From contig NZ_LUAV01000021.1 in assembly GCF_002078505.1 (NCBI RefSeq), forward strand, positions 86,329 through 150,328: DNA of 64,000 nucleotides, in the 5' to 3' direction. Origin of the DNA: Ensifer aridi (GTDB lineage: Bacteria > Pseudomonadota > Alphaproteobacteria > Rhizobiales > Rhizobiaceae). Positions 54,140-61,154 of this stretch are shown here, piece after piece (the first letter of the stretch is position 1; each line of letters starts with the position of its first letter). A program made the position numbers and the translations under genes. The notes under the pieces were generated by a model, which saw only the letters and a program-made list of their open reading frames with translations, was not told the DNA's origin and searched no databases.

Positions 54140-55530
54140 GGCCGTTGGAGCTACATATCAAAGGCAAAGACGAACGCATGGCATCGCCGGCAGACCACAT
54201 TAGTTTGTTGGACGGCAAGGTTTCCCGCCTCATCATGCGCCTTTCCATTCCGTCGATTATCGGTTTGTCGATCAATGGAATTCAGCAAGCGGTGAATGCA
54301 ATCTTTGTCGGTACGCTTGGCCCCCAGGCCATCGCGGCCGTGAGCATTGCTTTGCCGTTGGTGGTGCTGCTGTCTGCGGTAGGGCAGGGGATCGGGGCCG
54401 GTACAGCATCATTCGTGTCCCGCAATCTTGGAGCTGGCAATTCATTGGAAGCAAGTCGTGGTGCGAGCTTGGCACTCGGTCTCGTAGTTCCGATCGGAAC
54501 GACGCTTACTGTCACCATCCTTTTCGGCTTGCGCGACGCTCTCACTTTGCTCGGCGCCAGTCCAACGATAATGCCAGCCGCGCTCGAATATGCCTCGACG
54601 CTCCTGGTTGGTTATACTCTTATCCTGTTGAACATGGTCAGTGGGTTCATCGTACGGGCTGAGGGTAACACCCGGTTCAGCATGTGGACGATGATTACGG
54701 CTTTCACGTTGAACGCCCTGCTCGATCCGCTTCTGATTTTCACTCTGGATCTCGGAGTTTGCGGCGCGGCGCTGGCAACACTGTTGTCCCAGATCGTCGC
54801 CACCAGCATGTACATCGTATATTTCGCCAAGCAACGCGGGATTGTCCGTTTCCGAGCTTCCTACATCACTTTGAGGGGCGACCGATTAAAGCAGATAGCC
54901 GCCGTTGGAGCCCCAGCGACGATCACCGGTATTTTGACAGCGGCTTCATTTATGTTCTTGTACAGGGCTGCTGCCGCATTCGGCGACAATTCAATTGCCG
55001 CTGTGGGTATAGCCGCACGATTGCAAACGATCGGGACATTCCCGATCGTTGGCTTTTGCATCGGCTCACAGGCGGTCCTTGGTTTCAGTTGGGGAGCACA
55101 GGATTTTGCACGGGTGCAGAAGGCCGCGACGTTCATGCTTTCTACAGTCTGCGCCTTTTCAGTCAGCTTTTCTGCTGTAGTTGTGATTTTCGCCCGGCCA
55201 ATCGTCAGCCTTTTCAGCGACAGCGAGGATGTGACTGAAATCGCTGTCTCCACCTGTATTATGTTCCATCTCTTTTTCGGGCTGTTTGGCGTCCAATACG
55301 TGGTAATAACTATGCTTCAGTCGTTCGGGAGAGCACGCCTGAGTGCCGTCGTTTCCTTCGCAAGGCAAGGATATCTCTTCGTACCAGCCATACTACTATT
55401 TCCTCGTATTTGGGGATTCACGGGATTATTGATCAGCCAGGCAGCTGCTGAGCTACTGGCAGGACTGCTTGCCATCTTTGTAGCGGTCAAGCAGTTCAAC
55501 AACCTCAAAGGAATGCTCCTGCACCGCTAA
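54136..55530 (+). CDS. MATE-family multidrug/peptide exporter
   Basis: The 464-residue protein has about twelve hydrophobic helices and MATE features (IPSIIGLSINGIQQAVNAIF, GIGAGTASFVSRNLGAGN, IVGFCIGSQAVLGFSWGAQD). Such exporters use a sodium or proton gradient to expel small molecules. Its ATG overlaps the NRPS stop by 4 bases, so it is translationally coupled and probably exports the NRPS product, as ClbM does for precolibactin. A general detoxification role is possible. Confidence 0.9.
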   Translation: MRPLELHIKGKDERMASPADHISLLDGKVSRLIMRLSIPSIIGLSINGIQQAVNAIFVGTLGPQAIAAVSIALPLVVLLSAVGQGIGAGTASFVSRNLGAGNSLEASRGASLALGLVVPIGTTLTVTILFGLRDALTLLGASPTIMPAALEYASTLLVGYTLILLNMVSGFIVRAEGNTRFSMWTMITAFTLNALLDPLLIFTLDLGVCGAALATLLSQIVATSMYIVYFAKQRGIVRFRASYITLRGDRLKQIAAVGAPATITGILTAASFMFLYRAAAAFGDNSIAAVGIAARLQTIGTFPIVGFCIGSQAVLGFSWGAQDFARVQKAATFMLSTVCAFSVSFSAVVVIFARPIVSLFSDSEDVTEIAVSTCIMFHLFFGLFGVQYVVITMLQSFGRARLSAVVSFARQGYLFVPAILLFPRIWGFTGLLISQAAAELLAGLLAIFVAVKQFNNLKGMLLHR

Positions 55531-55561
55531 ATCCGAGGTCACGCACCCTTGGCTGCTACTT

Positions 55562-55662
55562 CATGTTTCCTTTAATCGTATCCACTTTAAGGGCAAAAAC
55601 ATGCAGCAATTCAAAGTGCTACAGCGACCTTTTCGCGTCTGATAAGACGAGCGGCGCTGTAG
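55562..55662 (+). repeat. Intergenic repeat with hairpin, copy 1
   Basis: About 100 bases here recur at 60113-60210 with roughly 80% identity by eye. Both copies contain ATGCAGCAATTCAAAGTGCT and an imperfect palindrome with outer arms CTACAGCG/CGCTGTAG (55619-55662) and an inner stem (CGTCT/AGACG). Both could encode a 13-residue peptide MQQFKVLQRP(F/L)RV. It looks like a dispersed Rhizobiales intergenic element (RIME-like). It falls between the MATE gene and the phosphopantetheinyl transferase gene and could act as a terminator. Confidence 0.7.
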
Positions 55663-55763
55663 TGCTTAAGCCGCTTGAAAAACAGCGTCCGGCGACCGTA
55701 GTCAGCCGTAAGCGCAACTTTCCATGCGGTACTCAATTGTGCTCGAGCGAAAGGAAATCTCAA

Positions 55764-56402
55764 GTGATAGAGACGCTGCTTCCATCCAATATAGCCGTGC
55801 AAACCTCTCGGGCAAGTAGAGGCCCAGAAGTGATGCCCGAAGAAGAGAGTGCCGTGGCTGGGGCGATCGAAAGCAGGAGGCGTGAATTCTCCGTCGGACG
55901 AGCCTGTGCCAGATCGGCATTAGCCAAGCTTGGCTTTCCTCCGTGCGCCATCCCAAGTGGACCTGACCGGGCTCCAGTTTGGCCAGCCGGCGTAGTCGGC
56001 AGCATAACACATTGTGCTGGATTCTGTGCCGCCGCTGTGGCCCTGCAGGAGGACTACGTTGCGCTCGGAATCGATGCAGAAGTCGATGAGGAGCTGCCGT
56101 CGGGCGTGTTGGAGCTCATTTCGGTTGACGAGGAGCGAGAGTGGCTGGCCAACGCACCAAGGCGCCTCAATTGGGGCCGATTGCTCTTCAGTGCCAAGGA
56201 GAGCATCTTCAAGGCGTGGTTTCCGCTCACACGTGAATGGCTGGAATTCGAGGACGCGGTGATCACTTTCATTCCGGACGGGACGTTTGTTGCTCGGCTT
56301 CCGAACACGCTCATGCCGACCCGCAATTGTGCTTGGGAACTCCGCGGCCGCTTCAGCATTGCAAATGGACTAGTACTAACTGCAGTATTCATCGCGGGGT
56401 AG
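55764..56402 (+). CDS. Sfp/EntD-type phosphopantetheinyl transferase
   Basis: This enzyme adds the phosphopantetheine arm to NRPS carrier domains. The 212-residue product shows the family motifs VGSITHCAGFCAAAV, LGIDAEVDEELPSGV (magnesium-binding acidic residues) and FSAKESIFKAWFPLT. I start at the GTG at 55764, behind AAAGGAAA; the open frame upstream runs through the intergenic repeat and is unlikely to be translated. It serves the A-T-C NRPS upstream and the second NRPS downstream. Confidence 0.88.
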   Translation: MIETLLPSNIAVQTSRASRGPEVMPEEESAVAGAIESRRREFSVGRACARSALAKLGFPPCAIPSGPDRAPVWPAGVVGSITHCAGFCAAAVALQEDYVALGIDAEVDEELPSGVLELISVDEEREWLANAPRRLNWGRLLFSAKESIFKAWFPLTREWLEFEDAVITFIPDGTFVARLPNTLMPTRNCAWELRGRFSIANGLVLTAVFIAG

Positions 56403-57052
56403 CGTTAGCCCCGGCTCAAAGCCTCGCGTTCTCCAGTTACGCGCGATCGGCGCCTGATGGAGCGCTCAATGGTGAGCCGTGATCGACTCAGGGAGTGGTG
56501 CTCACCAATATCCGTAGGTTAGCGCCCCGGCGCTCCGACTGCGAAAGTATTTTGCAAACAACAGCCGGTAGTGTGTTGAAGATTCTGCAAATTCCCTGAG
56601 AGGGGCGACACCATGGCAGGCTGGTGGTGTTGAACGTCACCCGCTCCCCTCACGAGCAACCCCGGATGCTCCAGCCCGCTATTATCGCTCGCTTGATTTC
56701 TCAATGTAGTCCACGGCTGGTCTCCATCCGTTGGCGAGGCAGGAGAGGGGCTGAAAGATCGATAGTCGCAAAAGCGTGAGTCCCAGCTTTAAGATGCGGA
56801 ACGGGCACTCACAACAGGTTGTGCACTTGACTCCGCTGAGGAGCAGCAAGGGGATAGCGGTGCGGCAGGCCCCTGCGCACATAATCCGAATGTAACTCCA
56901 AGGCGCGTGTCCAGGCCCCCCGCGGGCTTTTCCTGATTCACCTTGGAGCAGCAGAAGGAGACCGCGGCGAGCTGGTTGGAGGTGACGGTCCACCAACCTG
57001 CGGGCAAGCCTTAGTGCTGTTTCTGATGAGCGGATCGAGCGCATTGTCATCA
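56403..57052. other. Convergent intergenic region
   Basis: It separates the transferase gene (+) from the S46 peptidase gene (-). A minus-strand frame (56682-57053) beginning at the end of the peptidase gene has a Cys-rich segment (SGVKCTTCCECPFRIL) but no ribosome site is clear and the frame is shadowed by another. No gene is supported. Confidence 0.35.
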
Positions 57053-59221
57053 TTACAAACGTTTCCTAGCCGACGTCGGCGGCACTCCCATTTCCTTGAG
57101 CAACCGGCCGGCGCCGTCGATCTTGTCCATGGTCCAGAGCATGAAACGACTGTCGACGTGGATGCTGCGATTGCGATCTCCGGGAAAGGCCCAGTCCCCA
57201 ATCACGCCCTCTAGCGTGCCGTCGAAGGCGAGACCAACGAGCTCGCCGCGCCCATTCAACGTCGCCGAGCCGCTATTGCCACTGGTAATGTCGACCGTGG
57301 ACAGGAAGTCGACCGGTAACGTGCCCAGCGCTGGCGCGACATAGGGGCCATAGTCCTTAGCGCGAATCGCGGCAATGGCGGCTTCGGGCGCGTCGAACTC
57401 ACCCTTTCCGGTATGCTTGGCCAGCAGTCCCTCAGCCGTGGTGAAGGGCGTCCAGATCTGCCCGTCTTGCGTTCGCCTCGCCACCTTGCCCCAGGTGAGG
57501 CGCAGCGATCCATTCGCGTCGGGATACACGGGCCGGCCGATCGCCTTCCTATAGGCAAGCAGAGCCTGCATATAAGTCGCGCGCGCCGCCTGCGTGCGGC
57601 CGGCGAGATCCTTGTTCGTGCGCTCCGCGGCTATCTCGCCGGGATAAAGTGCAACCGCCAGCTTGATGAAAGGATCGTCCGATGCCTCGAAAGCAGCAGC
57701 CGGTTTATCGAGCCAGCCGAGCCGCGTAGCCGTGTCGGCGAGTTTGGTTTCTGCATAGAGTCGATCAAGGCCGATTTGGCCCAGAGCGGTCTCGAACGCA
57801 GTGTCGCGGTCCTTCGCGTCCAGCCGGTGATATTCCTCGAGTGCGGCCTCGAACAGCTTGCGATCGATGTCGGGCAGATACTCGCGTTCGACCTGCGTCA
57901 GTCGATCGATGGTCTCGCTGCGGTCACGATCCTGAAAGCCGCTTTCGCGGTTGGCATCTGGTTTCTCGTGCTCCTTCGCCCAGCGATAGAGCGTGCGTGC
58001 GGATGAGAGGATCCGCGCTTGGCCGAGCAGCGCCGCCCCCAGCCCCTGGAGCGAGGCCCGGCTGCTCTCCTCCACTATGGCATCCAGCTCGAGGATCGCC
58101 GCGCCATAGCGCGCCTGCAGCGCGGGATCGGCAGCGACCCAGTTGCGATAAGCTGTCTCCTCGGTGGCCTTGCGAGCGTTGAGCCCAACCGCATCAGCGC
58201 CGGCGAGATCGCCCGCCAGCTTCTTCGCGTAGTTTTCCACGCCTTGCAGGATGGAGGCGTAGCGGATCTGCGCAGTGCGGTTGCCTACCGTGGCCTGCTT
58301 TATCTGGGCGGCATAATTCGAGAGCCAACGCTGCCATAGCGGTTCGTACTTCGCAAAGTTGAACCGGACTTCCCCGGCGGTGCGAAACCGATCGGTAGTA
58401 CCGGGAAAGCCAGCGACCATCACAAAATCGCCCTCTTTCAGGCCTTCGCGAGCGATGCGCAGCCAGTTCTTCGGCCGGTAAGGCACATTGTCAGGCGCAT
58501 AAGGCCGGGAGGAACCATCAGGAGCGACATAGGCGCGATAAAAGCCGAAGTCGCCTGTGTGGCGTGGCCACATCCAATTATCCTTTTCGCCGCCGAATTC
58601 ACCGATGCCACGTGCGGGCGAATAGACGAGGCGCACGTCCTGAATTTCGAGCTTCTGCTGAAGGTAGTAGGAGGCGCCACCATAATAGGCCCGCACGTCG
58701 CAGCGGCGGTTGGGCTGTCCTTCACACGCGGCGATCAGGGCCTTGCGGTTCGCGTCGAGCTGCTCATGGCGGGCAAAACCGGTCAGGTCGGCCGAGATTC
58801 CCTTGAGCATGTCGGCGGTCACTTCCCGTTGATCTTCGATAGCATAGATGCGGCTGCCGCGAGCCGCAGGCAATTCTTCACTCAGGCTTCTCGCCAGAAA
58901 GCCGTTTGTGAGATGGTCCTCGCCCTCCTTGCTGATGTTCTGGAGGGATCCCACTACGCAGTGGTGATTGGTCGCGACCAGCCCTTCGGGACTGACGAAG
59001 GAGGCGGAGCATCCGCCGAGTGAGACGATCGCGTTGAGCGGGGCAGCGTCGAGACGGCTCAGTTGGGCGGGATCGATCTGGAGCCCATCCGCGCGCATGG
59101 CCGCGCCGATTTCTGCAGTCTGGTCGGGCATCCACATACCTTCGTGCGCCGACGCCGCGCTGGCGGTCCAGAGCAAGGCGATGGTACTTGCTTGGGCCAA
59201 ACATTTCATATTCGAGTTCAT
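57053..59221 (-). CDS. Secreted S46-family dipeptidyl peptidase (DPP7-like)
   Basis: The 722-residue protein has a signal peptide (ending ASAASAHEG) and the chymotrypsin-like S46 motifs: His86 in VATNHHCVV, the Asp region FGGEKDNWMWPRHTGDFGFY and Ser650 in DITSGNSGSATLN. S46 enzymes release dipeptides from free N-termini in the periplasm. The position equivalent to P. gingivalis residue 673, 18 after the active serine (FDG), is Gly, as in DPP7 (hydrophobic P1) rather than Arg as in DPP11. A NifA site and a -24/-12 element lie upstream. S46 genes are uncommon on symbiotic plasmids to my knowledge; the codon choice looks ordinary for a GC-rich chromosome-like gene. Confidence 0.92.
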   Translation of the reverse strand: MNSNMKCLAQASTIALLWTASAASAHEGMWMPDQTAEIGAAMRADGLQIDPAQLSRLDAAPLNAIVSLGGCSASFVSPEGLVATNHHCVVGSLQNISKEGEDHLTNGFLARSLSEELPAARGSRIYAIEDQREVTADMLKGISADLTGFARHEQLDANRKALIAACEGQPNRRCDVRAYYGGASYYLQQKLEIQDVRLVYSPARGIGEFGGEKDNWMWPRHTGDFGFYRAYVAPDGSSRPYAPDNVPYRPKNWLRIAREGLKEGDFVMVAGFPGTTDRFRTAGEVRFNFAKYEPLWQRWLSNYAAQIKQATVGNRTAQIRYASILQGVENYAKKLAGDLAGADAVGLNARKATEETAYRNWVAADPALQARYGAAILELDAIVEESSRASLQGLGAALLGQARILSSARTLYRWAKEHEKPDANRESGFQDRDRSETIDRLTQVEREYLPDIDRKLFEAALEEYHRLDAKDRDTAFETALGQIGLDRLYAETKLADTATRLGWLDKPAAAFEASDDPFIKLAVALYPGEIAAERTNKDLAGRTQAARATYMQALLAYRKAIGRPVYPDANGSLRLTWGKVARRTQDGQIWTPFTTAEGLLAKHTGKGEFDAPEAAIAAIRAKDYGPYVAPALGTLPVDFLSTVDITSGNSGSATLNGRGELVGLAFDGTLEGVIGDWAFPGDRNRSIHVDSRFMLWTMDKIDGAGRLLKEMGVPPTSARKRL

Positions 59222-59513
59222 GTTGATGTACCTCCCGTCTTGGTGGCTGATTTATCTCGTGGGCTATATCGATGACCAGCGCGAGACGCTGTTCACCCGT
59301 CGAGCTGATCGCAGGAGAGCGACGCAATATGCTCGGGTTCTCCTGCCAAATTTGTGTACCTTGAACATCGCCGCCGGACCTGGGGTGGCCCTGCTCGATC
59401 GTCTTCGCGGCTGCCACTCCGTGACGGCACAAGGACCATTAACGCGTGCATCTGCATTGCGCTCACCTCTCCTTGTATGGGATTGCATACCGCGACGGTT
59501 GCCAACCGTCCGA

Positions 59514-59529
59514 TGCAGTAATCGTGCCA
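59514..59529 (-). promoter_or_regulatory. Sigma-54 promoter reading toward the S46 peptidase gene
   Basis: On the minus strand the sequence is TGGCACGATTACTGCA: GG and GC are spaced by 10 bases and the -24 half is perfect; the -12 half CTGCA differs by one base from TTGCA. It would give a long leader (about 280 bases) before the peptidase ATG. A NifA site lies about 60 bases upstream. Confidence 0.65.
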
Positions 59530-59574
59530 AAGGAAAACAGTTTCAAATACAACGTGGGGAGACCGCTCCATGTA

Positions 59575-59590
59575 TGTCCCGTCTCCGACA
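59575..59590 (-). promoter_or_regulatory. NifA upstream activator site near the S46 peptidase promoter
   Basis: TGTCCCGTCTCCGACA matches TGT-N10-ACA exactly and, being palindromic in its ends, works in both directions. It is placed about 80 bases upstream of the predicted start of the minus-strand sigma-54 transcript. I see no sigma-54 element facing the HU gene on the plus strand. Confidence 0.65.
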
Positions 59591-59769
59591 TTCGTAGCGG
59601 AACCGACATATTGACGCGGCCCTCGCATCGCCAACTGGACCGCAGGTAGACGGGCATAGGGAGTGCGGAAGTTGTGGAAATGCACCAGTCACGTGGCAAC
59701 AAGGCAAACAATTGCGTGACAGGGCTGGCTCTGCGGTGAATGCTCTTCTTCTTTGAGGAAGGGGAATGC

Positions 59770-60048
59770 ATGACCACCACCAATGAAATTGCCGACAAGA
59801 TCGCCGCTGATCATCAACTCACCAAGGCCCAAGGGAAGGCGATCGTCGAAGCAGTCTTCGGCGCGATCACTGCCGCGGCAACTGCTGGCTCCGAAACGTC
59901 GATCCCCGGCTTTGGCAAGTTCAAGGTAAAGGACACACCGGAGCGGGAAGCGCGTAATCCGGCAACCGGTGCCACCATCAAGGTTGCTGCTGCGAAGAAG
60001 GTGACCTTCACGCCGGCAAAAGCTCTCAAGGACGCCTTGAACAAATAG
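59770..60048 (+). CDS. HU-family DNA-binding protein
   Basis: The 92-residue protein begins MTTTNEIADKIAADHQLTK and has the HU/IHF fold signature (GFGKFKVKDTPEREARNPAT), a basic C-terminal arm and the usual length. HU proteins bend and compact DNA. The ATG at 59770 follows GAGGAAGGGGAA, a strong ribosome site; the 10 codons upstream to 59740 are not needed. Its presence between the peptidase and NRPS genes is unexplained; it may help NifA-type looping or be a plasmid-borne nucleoid protein. Confidence 0.92.
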   Translation: MTTTNEIADKIAADHQLTKAQGKAIVEAVFGAITAAATAGSETSIPGFGKFKVKDTPEREARNPATGATIKVAAAKKVTFTPAKALKDALNK

Positions 60049-60112
60049 CGTCTGCCGCCGTTGGGGGGCACGCTGAGATCAAAGTGACTCGAAATTCGGT
60101 AGCGTACTCCTG

Positions 60113-60210
60113 CATGTTTCCTTACGTACCCGATTTAAGGATAAATACATGCAGCAATTCAAAGTGCTGCAGCGTCCTTTGCGCGTCTGATTGGGCGCAG
60201 GGCGCTGTAG
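60113..60210 (+). repeat. Intergenic repeat with hairpin, copy 2
   Basis: This is the second copy of the element at 55562, with the palindrome at 60167-60210 (arms CTGCAGCG/CGCTGTAG with one G-U pair). It lies 65 bases behind the HU stop and may act as its terminator. The first ~20 bases of both copies also resemble 45343-45364 (ATGTTCCCTTTAAATGTATC), just before the prolyl oligopeptidase promoter, suggesting a truncated third copy. Confidence 0.65.
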
Positions 60211-60909
60211 CTCACGGCGCGGCGGAACTATCTGGATGCGCCCGGACCAGGAAAATTTCGCTACGCGCCCGTCACGTCGTCAGGCGCGTAGATGCCGATC
60301 AGTCGGCGCCACGAAGCCGCATCTGCCAATAAAGCAAGGCCGCAGCCGCGGAGCACCTCTGCTGCGGAAATCCACCCGCGTTCCGGCCAGGTTTTAAGTC
60401 CAGCATACGCAGGGAAGGTCAGCGCCATGGGAGCGCGCACGTAAATCGCTACTTTTCCCGAGTTCGACCCTCCAAATCGGCATTTCGAAGTGCGCCCTTG
60501 AAAGGCGCACGTCGAACCGATGCGTGCGCATCATCACGTGTCGCGGATATGCTGGCGCAGAGTGCGTAGATGGCGGCGGGCTCTACGGGTTACGCGCGTT
60601 GTTAGAGCTTCGCCAATGTCGGACCCGTAATGGTCCCGTGAGCGCCATTCCATTGTTCTGCAAAGCTTTCCATATGGCAAAACTGCCCCTCCCGTAGACA
60701 CGCTCAACGCCTCTCGCCTGGCATGCGGTGGTCGCCAGAAGACCGCGGGCGCCGATGAAACTAGCCGTTCCACAGCGAGAGACTGGGCGAGAACCCGGAC
60801 CGTCTTTGGTGGACGGCAGAGCTCGCGCACCAACGCCAATCGGATGGACAGTCAGAACGGGGTGCGTCGGTCCATACATTGGAAGCTGTGAAGTAAAGCG
60901 CGCCGATGA
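60211..60909. other. Gene-poor stretch between HU and the second NRPS
   Basis: A minus-strand coding-like scrap (about 60268-60420) encodes LRGCGLALLADAASWRRLIG before a stop and may be the end of a lost gene. The other frames (60583-60933 -) have no recognisable domain. No functional gene is supported. Confidence 0.3.
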
Positions 60910-60956
60910 AGCCGATATTTGAATAGCTCCCATAAAATCAATCGATTAGGCCAACG
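60910..60956 (+). promoter_or_regulatory. Degenerate nod box upstream of the formyltransferase-NRPS
   Basis: The proximal half CATAAAATCAATCGATTAGGCCAA matches about 19 of 26 positions of the nod box core (CATCGAAACAATCGATTTTACCAAT), and includes an ATA-N9-GAT half-site. The distal half is poor. It points toward the NRPS that starts about 200 bases downstream. It is a candidate only. Confidence 0.4.
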
Positions 60957-61154
60957 GGCCGATGTGGGGTAACGGTAAAGGGAGATGATGTTGAGGCGTT
61001 AAACCATGATTAGCTGCCGTGCTAATCCATGGTGGCCCAAGTTACAACTGCCTCCTCGGCAGCGATGGTGACGATGTTCTCATCGCGCCCACTGGCAACG
61101 GCTGGATGGACTATTGATAACGCGTGAGCACGAGATCGCTGAAGAGGACCAAAA

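Noticed and set aside
56682..57053. Cys-rich minus-strand frame resembling a small secreted peptide
   Set aside because: No clear ribosome site, overlapped by another frame, and no family match; cysteines may be chance.
59650..59770. Sigma-54 promoter for the HU gene
   Set aside because: GG/GC pairs occur with 8, 9 or 12 base spacing only, never the required 10.
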